DNA of 64,000 nucleotides from Metallyticus violacea (Eukaryota > Arthropoda > Insecta > Mantodea > Metallyticidae): the NCBI GenBank assembly GCA_030762175.1, contig CM060843.1:114667369-114731368 (forward strand). Reading direction: 5' to 3'. The translations under genes and the position numbers were made by a program. Every line of letters begins with the position of its first letter. The first letter of the stretch is position 1. This document shows, in pieces, positions 35,358 to 47,755 of the stretch. The notes under the pieces were generated by a model. The model did not search any database. It was not told where the DNA came from and saw only the letters and a list, made by a program, of their open reading frames with translations.

Positions 35358-36165
35358 CAGAGGGTGCCAAAAATGTATGGACACTTCAAGCAAAGAAAAA
35401 CTGTGTTACATAACAAAATTGAATTTACACAAACAGAAAATGATGAGCACTAATCATCTTAGACTTTTACAGTTACAACAGTTGCCCAAAATGCCCACCA
35501 TCGGCGTTCGATACACTTTGAGTACGTTGAACTACTGATTGAGCAACGTTTGCGAAAGTGTCCTCGGCGATTGCAGCACATGGTATTTCAATTTCTTCCA
35601 GAAATGCTGCAAGTTAGCTATTCGTCCTGTTCGTTCTATCCAGTGCCTTGGAAGATTGTCATCAAGGTACGCACATACATCTGGGTGGTAATGTGGGGAT
35701 GCACCGTCCTGTTGCAAGTAAAATTCCCCATTTCCATAGAGTGTGTGAATGGCGGGTAAGACGGAATTGTTACACGCGTTGGTGGTTTTGTTCTGTACAC
35801 ACTTCTCCATTGCCTTTGATCTTCAAAAACATTCTCGGTTTTCCAATATCACTTCAAAATTTCTTTCTACTGTAGTTTTTACGATAATCTTGGCTTTATT
35901 TGTTCTTTGTTTTGTTTATGAGTTTTGTAATGTTAATTTATTCTTTAGTTATTTTATATATAAAGAATTATGTAGTAACCGTTGGATGTATACTTCTATC
36001 TTTAATAATAAACAAAAATATTGATCGCCTTGGTTTACCTGTCACGTAGCAACGCTATCATAATGTATGTGATTCACATCTGTTTACAGAACATCATTCT
36101 ACACTTTACTGTTATTTTTCGGTTCAACATTGAAATATTTTTAATAGATATTTGCAGATAAAGGT
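35358..36165 (-). mobile_element. mariner-like element B, deletion derivative 1 (keeps the C-terminal part)
   Basis: The left border carries the terminal repeat ACAGAGGGTGCCAAAAATGT. On the - strand a short N-terminal stub (about 35790-35870) is fused to the catalytic end: a frame from 35810 contains GNGEFYLQQDGASPHYHPDV (second catalytic Asp) and LPRHWIERTG, then degenerates where the third Asp should be. The C-terminal LKYHVLQSPRTLSQTLLNQ follows. The 5' UTR (about 36020-36150) matches that of copy 2. The right terminal repeat is not recognisable. Confidence 0.78.
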
Positions 36166-36186
36166 TTTAGCAGATAAAGGTTTTAG
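36155..36186. repeat. 16-bp tandem duplication
   Basis: The unit CAGATAAAGGTTTTAG occurs twice in direct tandem, at the damaged 5' border of the preceding mariner-like element. Confidence 0.9.
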
Positions 36187-38038
36187 TTACGAATTTAGCG
36201 AAAACAAAGTAATAAGTTGAACGTCTTTGATAACCATTAACATATGGGATGAAACAAAACATCCTGCGTGATTGAAACGGCAAAACTAATGAGGTAATAT
36301 TATTTTACATTAATATGACAAAATGTAAAGCCACTTTTGAAAATAAACTTTTCTATATGTAACTTGCAATAAAGAAATAGGTCTGTGAGCTGTTAAAAGC
36401 ATTGCACTGCCTAAGGAGGTCAAGCGACAACACACGCTTACTAGGCAGCTTCGGTCCTAATCTATTTACTGGACCATACTCCAGCAAAAATTCTCCAGCG
36501 TGCATGTTTCGCCAGCATAGGGCTCGAATCGAACACTGGTTTTTATTACTACGTGGCAGGATGAATTATAGGCCCCTTGTGTTTCTTCTCACTTTTTCTT
36601 TTTCACGATAAAGTAAAAGAGAAAGAGATATTGAAAACGGAGAGCTATGAAAGAGATAGAGAACAAAGTTTTGGTTGTTGCTTTCGCCCTCCTAAAGCCT
36701 CACCCCTTTCTTTCTTCCATATAATGACATTGAGTAATGCCCGAAAGCAGCATGGAGCAAATGACCCATTAGCGGTCTTCCCCACCGAACTGTCTATTCG
36801 AGCGGTTTTCTTTTATTAATCTGTAACAAAAAACCGTTTCAGCGCTATGGAAAAGTGTTACCGCACGGATTCTGCTTTTCAGAGCAACACCGACATTAAT
36901 AATGGGGTAACGGATTGCAGATGTTCAAATACTCCATTTATGCGCGTACGCATGGTCTCCGCAATTATAATTCTGACGGAAGTCCCTAGTTCCGCTTCTC
37001 CTGTCTTACAGTATACTCTGAATGTTATCATATGCTACTGCAATATAATACATCATTGGCGAGTGGTCAAGGGCCAGCAAAACGCTCGTATTTTTTATCA
37101 TTTCTTTTTTTTTTAAATAGACGAACGAAGAAGACGATTATTTATAAAAAATGACAAACAGCTAATTGCATTGTCACATCCATTGGCTAATCGTAAATGG
37201 CAATATGAAATAAGTTAGCTTTAAGTATAGTTAAAAACATTAATTTTATTATTTTAATTGTTATTAATTTATTCTTGCATACTACTTTAATAAATATTGT
37301 AATGGTGTGAAATCCAAAATTACCAATCAGTACACCAGCAATTAGTATATTTTTGCAGAACTATATTTACTTTTTCATACGTATATCCAAAGTTGTATTC
37401 TCTATGTGATTCATGATTTAATGGCTTTGTATACTAGAGTATGAAGTACAATGTTAATTCTCCTGGATATGGCGGCTAACGTATCTGTAATTTTAAAATA
37501 CTATTTACAAGCATTATCTCAAATAATGGAACTTTTTTCAAGTATTCTGTCAAAATAGTATGCATCTCTCTTCACTCATTTAGTTGAAAGTATTTTTCTG
37601 TTGCAGCACTCAAATTTTCATGTATAGAAGAAAAATATGCATATAAGATTATTAGGTTATACATACTAAAACGCAACAGTCAAGATAAGGGTATCCTATA
37701 TCTCCAAAATCTTTCATAGGGTCAAGACAATACATTAGAGTTGTATAAATATACAGGGTATTACAGAAATCGACCTCATCAATCCCAGGGACAATAGAGA
37801 AAATGTAGTTAAATATTTTGAGATAGGGAAGTTTTAATCTTCGGGATGTTGTTTCAGGCAATAGCGTGAAACATTTTAAGAGTTTGCATGCCACTGATAA
37901 ACCCTCCCGTGGTACTGTGGTATATGTGGATAAGTGAAAGCTGCACTGGACCCATGACTTTTTAGAGGAATAGTGAAATTCAGTTCCCGAATTATTGAAA
38001 ATATTAAGGTAGGGAGTTCAAACCTCAACCTTTACCCT
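36187..38038. other. Stretch with a GC-richer block at 36390-37080
   Basis: The block 36390-37080 is clearly more GC-rich than its surroundings and has several short + strand frames (36402-36611, 36577-36819, 36847-37116), but no domain or splice pattern was recognised. It could be an unrecognised element or a conserved non-coding region. Confidence 0.35.
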
Positions 38039-38114
38039 TTCTTTCCTTCTTTCTTTCTTTCTTTCTTTCTTTTTTTCTTTCTTTCTTCCTTCCTTCCTTC
38101 TTTCTTTCTTCCGT
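38038..38114. repeat. (CTTT)n / (CTTC)n microsatellite
   Basis: Imperfect four-base units of C and T repeat over about 75 bases. Confidence 0.93.
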
Positions 38115-39209
38115 TTTCTATATATTTTGTTTTATTCCTTTTGCTGTACTAATCATACAAAACTATTTTATGTTAAATATATTCATTAGCTGCAGACAAT
38201 AACAAAATTAGTAAGGAGGAAAAAAGAAAAGAAAAACAATTAAAGGTACGCTGAACTTAATAACTGTATCTTAGGAACGCAAACATCAATATTCCAATCA
38301 CTGAACTAACAGCTCAACAAAGAAGGAGCTTTCTTCAAGAAGTTTCACACACTTAGAGCGTTAGTCGTCCATCAATGGCGTCCATTATCTTGCGGTAAAC
38401 AAACAAATAAAAAAAACTTTGAAGAGCTAAAATACAGGTTTTCCCTTTATTTGAGGACAAATGATCTGTTTTGATTATAGCTTTTAACATATTTTGCTTC
38501 GATACCCACTAATGACCGTTATCGTGTCACTTACGGAAGTTTCACTTGGCTCACATGTACAGTGTAAGTGTAAGGGTAAACAATTATTAAGTTATTAAAT
38601 TAATATAAGCTGTAGCATCGACAATACCAAGAGAAAACTGATAGACATATTATTTTCCCAGTGCTTTATTTCTAATTTAGAGAGGAAAGAAATGCCGAGA
38701 ATATGCAATAAATAAATAAATAAACAAATAAATAAATAAATAAACAAAATAATAAAAATAAGAAAGAAAGCAAAGAGAGAAAAAAAAGAAAAAAATATAA
38801 GATATGACATTATAAGACACAGTCAGCAATCAAGAACTGAGCAGAACAAGAGTTAATGAAGTGAATGCAGTTAATTGTTTACAATGAACCTACACAGGCC
38901 GTGATGAGGATGGGACCTACCGAATCAAATCTTGAAGAATTGGACATATATAGAGAGAGAGAGAGATCGGATAAGAATTTTGAAATACGAAAGCATTGAT
39001 GTTCTGTTTTCCGTTAAATACTATTAAAAACTTGTGTCACTTGATAGATAAAGGCGATTAGGTGCATATTTCTACGATAATGTGATATAGTTATAGTTGG
39101 CTCGAATGAGTTTATGTGACCAAGTCCAACATCCAGCCAACAAGAAAAGTAGGATTTATTCCTTCTATTTTTATAAACAAATAAAAACAGTCAGTTCATA
39201 TTATTATTA

Positions 39210-39243
<34 letters not shown>

Positions 39244-39279
39244 TTTAATTATAAGTGTCAGGTTGTTCATTATCGAGCT
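38115..39279. other. AT-rich stretch with simple repeats
   Basis: AAAT-type tract at about 38708-38760, a GA run at 38952-38966 and (TTA)n at 39199-39243. No coding signal was recognised. Confidence 0.55.
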
Positions 39280-40680
39280 ATGTTGATATCCGCTGTGCAA
39301 GTTTGAACTTTGCAAGCACCTTCTGCTTGACGAATTCTTCCTGAAAGTATAACACTGGACAACTATCTAGCATGCCTAACAGGCAAAGCTAACACCCGAG
39401 TCAACTATCATGCTTGTAGAGAATAAAATAATTATATACAAGCCACTTATAAGTCTGTGCAAAACCTTTTATAGATTGCACCAACCTATTTTAATTTATA
39501 ATGACCACGGTATTTGGGAGTCTATGATAATATGTCCCGAAAATCCTTGGTTATGTAGCCTGTGGTACATGAGATATTGTGGGATGTATGTCCCAAACAC
39601 CTATGAGTAATGATTTGGATTTCTTTTGATGGATGGCCAAATCCGACAAATCAATAAAGGATTGAACGCTTTCCAATAGCTGTCCTTTATCGTCATCCCT
39701 AGTTAGTGGAACATATCATCGGCATATGCTGTCACTGCAAGTACCCTATCCCCTATCCTTGACGGTGTAACAGATGCAATAATGGATTTAATGCAAGCAC
39801 AAAGAGCACCATTGGCGCAGGGCATCGTTGACGAATCGATCGGGGCAGAAATGGGAGAAGTTAAAATACCATTAACATGAACAATATGTTCAATTTTGGT
39901 ATAGAGATTGCTCAGCATCAATAAATGTTCAAACTTTGAACAAGTAATTGTGATTAACGGGGCAGAAAGTCAGCTAAAAATCCAGTGGTAAAAGGCAAAC
40001 AGTTGGATTGTGTCTGCAAACAACAAACCACAGCCTAACGTAAATGAAACATTATTAAGGATAGTTATTTAGGAACTGCACAATTTTGCGCAAGATGTAT
40101 CAGATGATGCAGTAGAGGCTTCAGGCGAATGGCGAGTACATGTGCCAATAACTCATAATCATAGCTTAACAAGGTGATAGGCCGGTAGTTAATAAGGTTG
40201 TTTGAATCGGCTTTTTTGAAACAAGCAATACACCTCATCTCTGGGAGTTGGTTAAGCAGTTGGCGTTAAAACAAATAATTAATTATTTTAGTGACAGTCG
40301 AGTCTTTACAGAGCCAAAATACATAATAGGATTTATATTCCATTCAGTTTTAAAGGATCTACCTTTGTAGAAGTGCTTAAAATCCCCATTGCTGAATTGG
40401 GTTCTCCTAACCCAGTTATCTTTAGGTGATTTGGGAAGGCAAGAGCGGTAAGAGTCTGCAAAAGACTGTGCAGGTATACCAAACACAACAAATACCTAGT
40501 AAAATGCTCTTTAACAACTGTAGCTATAGCATTTTCTGTCGTGACCAAACTCCCGTTTGCACACCTAAGGCTCGTCTCAACTCTCTCCTGACTTCTGCGC
40601 TTTGTTTTGGCAAGAAAGAACAAGTTAGTCTTTTCATCAACGGAAAAGGTTTAGTCCTTGCTGAGTAGCTTAACTCCCTG
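39280..40680 (-). pseudogene. L1/Tx1-like non-LTR reverse transcriptase relic
   Basis: Read on the - strand from 40680. FLAKTKRRSQERV and a GxLVTTENAIATVVKEHFT block match the segment before the palm. Then PINNEL-region fragments (INYRPITLLSYDYELLAHVL, RLKPLLHHLIHLAQNCAVP) lie at about 40070-40200. Then PISAPIDSS..IIASVTPSRIGDR and VTAYADDM near 39720-39880, with the YADD catalytic box. A degraded thumb and C-terminal part run towards 39280. Many stops and shifts make it dead. Order of blocks and wording fit the L1/Tx1 side of the non-LTR elements. Confidence 0.78.
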
Positions 40681-40876
40681 CATCCAATGACTATATGTTG
40701 TCTGAATTTGAACTTTACAACGAGACATTAGTATAAGCTGTTTCGGAGGTGAACAGTAATGTCAGCAAGGCAACAATTGAAATGAAGCAATCTTGATACT
40801 ATAACAAGGAATGGTATTTATGATACCATAGTTACACTTTCCTATGTGTAACCATGATTTTTATTGCTCTGTCTCA

Positions 40877-41163
40877 CCGCCACGGGTGGCTGAGGTCGTT
40901 AAGACGCGAACTCGTGAGCGGGATGTTGGGGTTCGAATTCCACCAGACCATCCTGCCTGGCTGAGGTTTTTCCAGGTTTTCCTCAGTCCTCATAATTGGC
41001 AAATGCCGAGGAGGTACCCTAAACTTAGGCCTGGAACGTTTCCTTCTTTAAAAAAAATTCTTTCCCCATATACCGTTTCATCTCATGTATCATCAGTGTC
41101 CACCGCCTGTGGTTTTCAGCATTAAAAACGGGCGTTAAACACACACACACACACACACACACA
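40877..41163 (+). mobile_element. SINE family 2, copy c, with (CA)n tail
   Basis: The copy starts CCGCCACGGGTGGCTGAGG, with TTAAGACG (A-box) and GGGTTCGAATTCC (B-box). The body has GAGGTTTTTCCAGG and GAGGAGGTACCCTAAACTTA, then CCGCCTGTGG. It ends AAAAACGGGCGTTAAACA, which runs straight into a CA tract at 41141-41163. It is the most complete copy of this family here. Confidence 0.9.
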
Positions 41164-42584
41164 AAATACCCTGTCTCCGAAACTTTAAGTGTAATGTTGA
41201 ATTTTGGGTTTTCAACTTTCTTATTGGATACATCATAATACTATTATTATTAAGGTTTATTTTAACATACACCAAGACAGCATGGAATTTAAAAATAAAC
41301 AGGACTTAACTTATTTTACAAATTTTCAATGGTTACCCCTTGACGGCAATCTTAACAGGATCAAATTTCAGTATGTAGTGACAGTGGTTTCTGAGAAAAA
41401 AAAAATAAACACCTAAATACTCTGGACTTTTGCTACATAATTTTCAGAAATTTATTTGCAAGATATATTGTGAAAAATAAGCTCTATACCATAGAACAAA
41501 AATGTAATAAAATAGCTAATGAAACCTATATTTTATTACAATTTTTAAGAATATTTCCTATTTTTTTAAGATATTTTGATGTATGTTTTATAATTTAAAA
41601 CACAGATGCCCATGAATATCTTTCTCCATAACCTGCATTTAAAGTTAATTCAGTTTGTCTTACCTTTATCAGATAATTTTCTATATTGTTCCTGGTATTA
41701 ATATCCAATGTTAGCTATTAATGCAAAAAAGATACCACTAGCAGTGTGGTATTCCCATTTTGAGGTATTATATTTCGATTTACTTACATTTTAATGCATT
41801 TAATAGAAATTAAAATATTATTATTTAGCGTGTATTATTTTTCATTTTTATATGAAATCAAATGTATGAGGTTATACGGCAGTAATTATTCTTTTAAAAA
41901 CTATGATGATTATAAAGTTCTGGCATGCAATGCATTTTAACATTATATACTTGCACGAACGACTGTGTAAAAGTTAGTGTCAGTGATGAAAAAAATGTCA
42001 TGCAATTATTTGCTTTATATACTCGGGCTGTGACGTAATGAAACGCCATTGCGAGCATTTGGGTCACCATCAGATGTTACGGGTGCGCTTCTTTCACAAT
42101 GCAAATGCTAGTCACGATTTGTCCCTTGTTTGTCAGTCCTCTCTCCACACAGAGATCCTGAACTCATTTGCCATTTCTAGGTTAATTACAAATGGATATA
42201 CATGTGCTGTGCTTATTCTTTCTCCCGAAAATTGCTTTGCGATAACCGGCGTCGTATTTTTCCTCCCATTTAACGTTCATTTCTCAATTGCCTAAAGCAA
42301 ATGCTTTCTGAAGTATTTTCTGTCACTCTGTGTTTATAAACGACTATAATAAACTTCTGTGCAATTCATAATTTGCTTCCTTTTTATAAGGTATATTTCA
42401 AGAAAGGATTTTCCAGAGAAATGTGTGTTCTTATGAAATTATAAAAAAGAATTTCCTGGTAATAAACGCAATAATTTCTTTCCCGTTTCTCAACCAGATA
42501 TGTTAGATTCACTATCAGAACTGTTCAGAGTTCTCAAACCTATAAAGTTTAAAGAAATTTGTTATTTCTAATTATATTGTGTTA

Positions 42585-42585
<1 letters not shown>
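41164..42585. other. AT-rich stretch, nothing recognised
   Basis: The frame at + 42038-42295 is the longest and has no known domain. Confidence 0.45.
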
Positions 42586-42647
<62 letters not shown>

Positions 42648-42736
42648 ATAGTATTAGTATTAGTAGTAGTAGTAGTGCCAGTAGTAGTAGTAGTAGTAGT
42701 AGTAGTGCCAGTAGTAGTAGTAGTAGTAGTAGTGCC

Positions 42737-42780
<44 letters not shown>

Positions 42781-42785
42781 CAGCA
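42586..42785. repeat. Compound TTA/TAG microsatellite with TGCCAG spacers
   Basis: About 30 bases of TTA units change to TAG units. The TAG block contains three evenly placed TGCCAG interruptions (near 42676, 42706 and 42732), which look like a copied higher-order unit. It adjoins the truncated SINE to its right. The long Leu and Val frames on both strands are artefacts of this tract. Confidence 0.95.
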
Positions 42786-42935
42786 ATAGGGCCGGGGAGG
42801 TACTCTAAACTTAGGCCTGGAGCGTTTCCTTAAAAAAAATGAAAGAAGTATTTTCCCAGTATATCATTTCATCTCATGTATCGTCAGTGTTCACCGCCTG
42901 ATTGCCTCATTAATAAAAACGGGCGTTAAATGCTA
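42786..42935 (+). mobile_element. SINE family 2, copy d, 5'-truncated
   Basis: Only the 3' half is present, from GGCCGGGGAGGTACTCTAAA through TTCACCGCCTGATTGCCTC to AAAACGGGCGTTAAA. The tRNA-like head is absent. The microsatellite stands directly at the truncation point. Confidence 0.88.
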
Positions 42936-43639
42936 TTAAACATTTCAGATCACAGCGAAATCATCAATATATGCCAGCTGAAAAATAGCTTTATGTCAAT
43001 CAATTTTTTTGCGTTAAAATAATTTAACGGAAGAAATTGGGTAAATGTTTTTATAATATATAAACTATGCTAACTGGATAGTCAAAAATTCTAGGTGATT
43101 TAAATTGGTGCAAAGGCGTGCATGCAAAATGAACTATAAGAAAACAGCCAAGATATACGAGATTGCAATAAAAGTATTGAATATATATTTACGACATTAC
43201 AAATTCGAAGTGAGGGCACTGACGTTGCTAGTATTTCTAGGAAAAGTCAATTTTATTTAAAGTACAAAATATTGCTGTCAATGAGCAACAACCTAAAGTT
43301 TTGTTTTAAGTATAAATACGAATGTACTTCAAAATTGAGGTATCGCATAGAAAAGATGCTAATGAAGGTCATTAGTGCCTACGGAAATCATGTGGAAATG
43401 ATACCTTAACATATTGAGCGGTAACATGTTGGGTGTCCGTCTTTCGGCAAGGATGTAATAGTGTAGAAGGTTCATTAAGTAAAGGTTACCCTGACACTAT
43501 AGCACACCAAGTGGAGTTGATAAACTCTCTGCCAGAGGTGGATGGGGGATGCAAAGTGAGAGAGTAGTCTTTAGAGTTAGAAATAAACCACCTAATGTTG
43601 AAAGACTTGCTTGGATATCCCAATATTGGAACCCATGGG
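42936..43639. other. Stretch without recognised genes
   Basis: AT-rich up to about 43370. The following 270 bases are a little GC-richer and may hold further remains of the transposase found at 43640, but this is not clear. Confidence 0.4.
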
Positions 43640-43860
43640 AAGTGGACGACATTCGAAAATCATCCATACTCTCTGAACGGAAACCTCTGGGACTTCGATT
43701 TCTTCCCCAAACTAAAGGAGCTACTCAAGTAAATTAACACCGTACAAGAAAAACAACCCTTCGAACAGTAGAACGCTCCTTTGCTGACATCAACAAAATA
43801 AGTATTGCTGCTGGTATTCAGTGCTTTCCAAAAGTATGTCAAAAGGCGATAATTATATGC
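43640..43860 (+). pseudogene. Mariner-like transposase C-terminus, relic
   Basis: The + strand reads PYSLNGNLWDFDFFPKLKEL near 43667-43725, which matches the HPPYSPDLxPxDFxLFPKLKE block of mariner-like transposases; the third catalytic Asp is retained in LWDFDF. Further on are RSFADINKISIAAGIQCFP and KVCQKA, like the helical C-terminal region of the same family. The N-terminal and central parts were not found. Confidence 0.6.
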
Positions 43861-45905
43861 TAGGAGTTTATAATGAAACAATATGATATTATGCCTGTTC
43901 TAGAATAAATATATTTTTTTTCAAATACAAATGTGTTGCCAGTACTTTTTACAACCCTGATATAACAACAAGAAGGAAAAAGAGCTGCAAAGTGTGAAGT
44001 TTGCAGAAGTTATACATAATATAAAAAAAATATTCTACTGCGCTCTTACTTGACAGTTATAACATCTGGTAAAGGAAAAATAAAAGCGAGCTGTCACCAG
44101 TTCAACTAACGAACTGCTGCTCTTTCAGAACAGGAAAATTAAAAGAGAGATGCAAGTTGACCAAAAGCGGACTGTAAAGTGCCAGAACTGCCCAATAAGA
44201 TATAAGTTTTAATTTTAAATCTTTTCTAAAGTATTAATGAAGTTCAAACAAGGAGTACTCAATGCAGTGATGTAGTTGTATAAATATTTTATGAACCCTT
44301 TTGTTTCCAAAATAACTTAACTAAATTTGGAACAAATAATATTCATAAATATTTAAGGAATATGGCCTAGGATCATGATTACAAAATGAAGATAACTTTA
44401 ATTATGCAAATGTCTTTTTTGTAACGTTAATAATGACATGAGGAATATTTTCTAAAAATAGTTTTCTTTTGAAATTATATTTTTTAACGTTTATGCTAAA
44501 AATATTGTAATATATAAACTATTGATAATTAATTTAAATAGAATTGCTCATTTACATGAAATCGGAATATAAATTAATTGCCATTCATTAATATACAGAT
44601 TTTAATGCATACTTGCTAAATAAAGAATATATTCTTTTTAAAAAAGTCTATACTTTGATATTTTATAAAATAATAATGTCTGGTATTATACATATATAAT
44701 TATATACTTTATGGGGTCGGACAAAAATATAGATTATGTAACTTAAGTATCGTTGCTATTTCTATCATCCACACAGTACGCATCAAAGTTACATTTCTAG
44801 ACACAAATGCTGTGCAGTTCAGTTTGTTGGTGATACTTGAATGATTTACATAATTTCTTTGGTTCTAAAGTGAAAAAAGCACATGAAAAAATATTGTGAT
44901 TGCAGCATTGATGAAGATATGTTTGATTATTCGTCTAATTGCTAAAGAGTGAATATCTATTGCGGAAGAGCAATACATCCTTGACAGACACATTCATGTT
45001 TGTAGCAACCAAGATTTTCAAACCAGTAAAATGAATATGTTTAAAACTGCATCACAAATATAAGTAGAACTTATCAGAAATGAACAAGAAGCGTTTATCT
45101 GTAGCAAAAGCTAAGAGAAGACTTTCAGATGATCAGAGCTGATCAGAGGGGGATGTGATCGTAAGGAAAACATTGCTAAAGTCAATTACCATGAAGAAGA
45201 TGCTCCAGGGGGCTGGACAATATCGACACTAGACACCCGTTGACTAGTATTGTTGAATCCAAATACGAGCATTTTGTACCAAGAGTTAAAATATGTAAAG
45301 AAAATAAAATCTCTCACCAGTGTGCTTTCCAAGTGGAGAGGGTCTGTTACAGTTTTGGGGATTTTTTTTCTGTGAATAAATTAATGGGTACTGTGAGCTT
45401 TTTCTCAAATGTCAAAAGATTTGCTTACAAACAACAAACCCTCCCCCATTATCTCCCTCCCGACACCCACCAGAAAATTTTGGAACATGAGCGTACCCTG
45501 GTAGCCATTTGGCCACATCGTTCTTGAGTTTTGCAGAATCGGTTTCTGAACTTTGCTAGTTTAAATTGCGATAATTAATTTACCTTTATCCATTGTAAGC
45601 ATAAAGCCAAAGTAGGCGGATCTTAATTTCAGACATGAGACTACAGTAAATATTCTCGGCATATCAAACTAAAGTATGAGCGCAATAAATAAGAAGTCTC
45701 TGTTGTGATCCAAAATAGCCCATATTTCTCATTAAAATTAGAAATGAGGATCTCTCTGATAAAAAACTGGTCTAGAAAGTGGTACAATTGGCCAAAATAT
45801 ACCTTAACAATTTAAAGCATTGTTTAATAAAATTGAAATATTTTAATATTTAAAATGAATGATTGTAACATAAATGTACAAAAATAACATATAGTATAGC
45901 ATAGA
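43861..45905. other. AT-rich stretch; unrecognised frame near 45240
   Basis: The 95-codon frame at + 45240-45527 sits in a GC-richer patch (about 45070-45530) that may be an old element; no domain was recognised. The rest shows no coding signal. Confidence 0.4.
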
Positions 45906-46766
45906 CAGAGGGTGCCAAAAATGTATACACACTTTTACAGTAGATATTTATTTAATATATTTCAAAGTTGGACCGAAAAACAACAGTAATGTGTAGTATG
46001 ATGCTCTGTAAACTGATGTGACTCGCTTACATAATGATTGCGTTGTTACGTGACAGGTAATTCAACAATGAATAAATGAAGTCAAGATTGCCGTATGATG
46101 TTCTGTAAACAGATTACTCGCATTACGTTATGCTAGCGTTGCTACATCAAAATGCAGCCAAGATTATCGTTTGATCAGCAGAAAGCAATTTTGAAGTTAT
46201 ATTGGAAAACCGGGAAAGTTGAAGTTCAAAGGCAATGGAAAATATGTGTACAGAACGGAACCGCTAACGCGAGTAACAAATGCACGCATTCGAGACAAAT
46301 TTGAGACTCATGGTACCGTATGCGATGTTCAGAGAAGATCTTGGAGACCTCGCGCAGCACAAGTCCCGCATTCTCGGCTATATTTTGGAACTTTCTGAAC
46401 ACTCACCGCAGAAATCTACTAAGTAATGTGCACGTGAGACTGGGATTAGCAGAACCAGCGTACGTCGTGTTATTAAAACAACAAAGTTGAAAGTTTTCAT
46501 CCCAAGACTTTTGCATGCATTAAATGAAGATGACCCTGATCGGAGAATGCAGTACTGTGAGTGGTTTCGGAACATGGTGCAAGAGGATGAGACCCTCGTA
46601 TTCAGAAGTGTATCGGCGCCGGTGGTGGGCATTTTTAGCAATTTAACTGTAAATGTTTAAGATGATTAGTGCTCATTATTTTCTATTTATGTGAATTCAA
46701 TTTTATTATGTTAACACCGTTATTTCTTTGCTTGAAGTGCGTATACCATTTTGGCACCTTCTGTGT
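45906..46766 (+). mobile_element. mariner-like element B, deletion derivative 2 (keeps the N-terminal part)
   Basis: Inverted ends are ACAGAGGGTGCCAAAAATGT on the left and, read in reverse on the right, ACAGAAGGTGCCAAAATGGT. The frame starts near 46150 (MQPRLSFDQQKAILKLYWKTGK), with the helix-turn-helix type known from arthropod elements of this group. It passes through a second DNA-binding part (ETGISRTSVRRVIKTT in the family's register) and the PRLLHALNEDDPDRRMQYCE block, then stops near 46605 where it is joined directly to the 3' UTR. The catalytic region is missing. Stops and shifts occur as well. The 5' UTR contains two diverged tandem repeats (about 45988-46130). Confidence 0.8.
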
Positions 46767-47709
46767 GTAGTATTATTCTGTAATGCAATATCAATTCAAA
46801 TGAAAAAGTTTTTAAAATGCCGCTAATGGTGAATAAGCAACGAAGTGTAGGCAAGAAAACTGAATTGCTAACGTATATCCTTATCGATGACCCGTTTCTC
46901 GTACTGCTAGTGTTGCCAGAGACTCCTCTTCTCCAGAATTTAAGTTATTCATACCTCGTCTCTTCTTCCCATCCTGGCGCACAAAGCTGTATTGAGGTAA
47001 CGGGAATGAGGAAGGGTCCCTACCATTCAAGTTGGTTTCCTAACCCGTGCGGCGCACATAACAATCACGTTCCAACTTGTAGAAGCGATTACGGCCCTGG
47101 GCGGAAAAGGAAGTAGAACACTTTACTTGCACACAGGATAAAGGCGCTTTATACTACCCCTTCACTCTTGCCTCTAGAGGTCTGCAAAATAACAAAAAGG
47201 GTACCTAATTGTCTGTACGAAAAAAATAAAAAATAAATAAAATACAACATTACCATATTCGTAACTTCATTTCTATTATTAGTAATATGACCACATACAT
47301 TATCATAAAAATAGTAAAATAATAATAAACTTAACATTAAGTATTTTTTCCATGATATGATTGTCCTTCAACCCACAAACTTTACGTGTACATCTGCATC
47401 CTCTTATAATGCCTAACTTAAATGTATTTTCTTCCTTCATTTATCTAGGTTCCCCCCATGTCTGCAGTATTCTGCTTAAACATGTGCAAATAACGTTAGT
47501 CTTTCTGCAATATCTGTAACATTTTATTTTCTACTGTACCAATAAGCCCTACAATAATCTATTTTTCAGTCATATTGGAGGACCAAGATTTAAAATATTG
47601 TTATCCGGAACACAATTAATCCGAACACAGTTTTTGAACATTTATGGAAAAGAAATGTTATCATACATGTATTGTGGGAGATTTTCAATCCATGTATGAT
47701 TGTATTAAC

Positions 47710-47755
<46 letters not shown>

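Noticed and set aside
38038..38114. Possible CRISPR-like or other spaced repeat array
   Set aside because: It is a simple four-base microsatellite without spacers; no CRISPR array exists in this window, as expected for an animal genome.
42568..42833. Long Leu-rich and Val-rich open frames
   Set aside because: They are translations of the TTA/TAG microsatellite.
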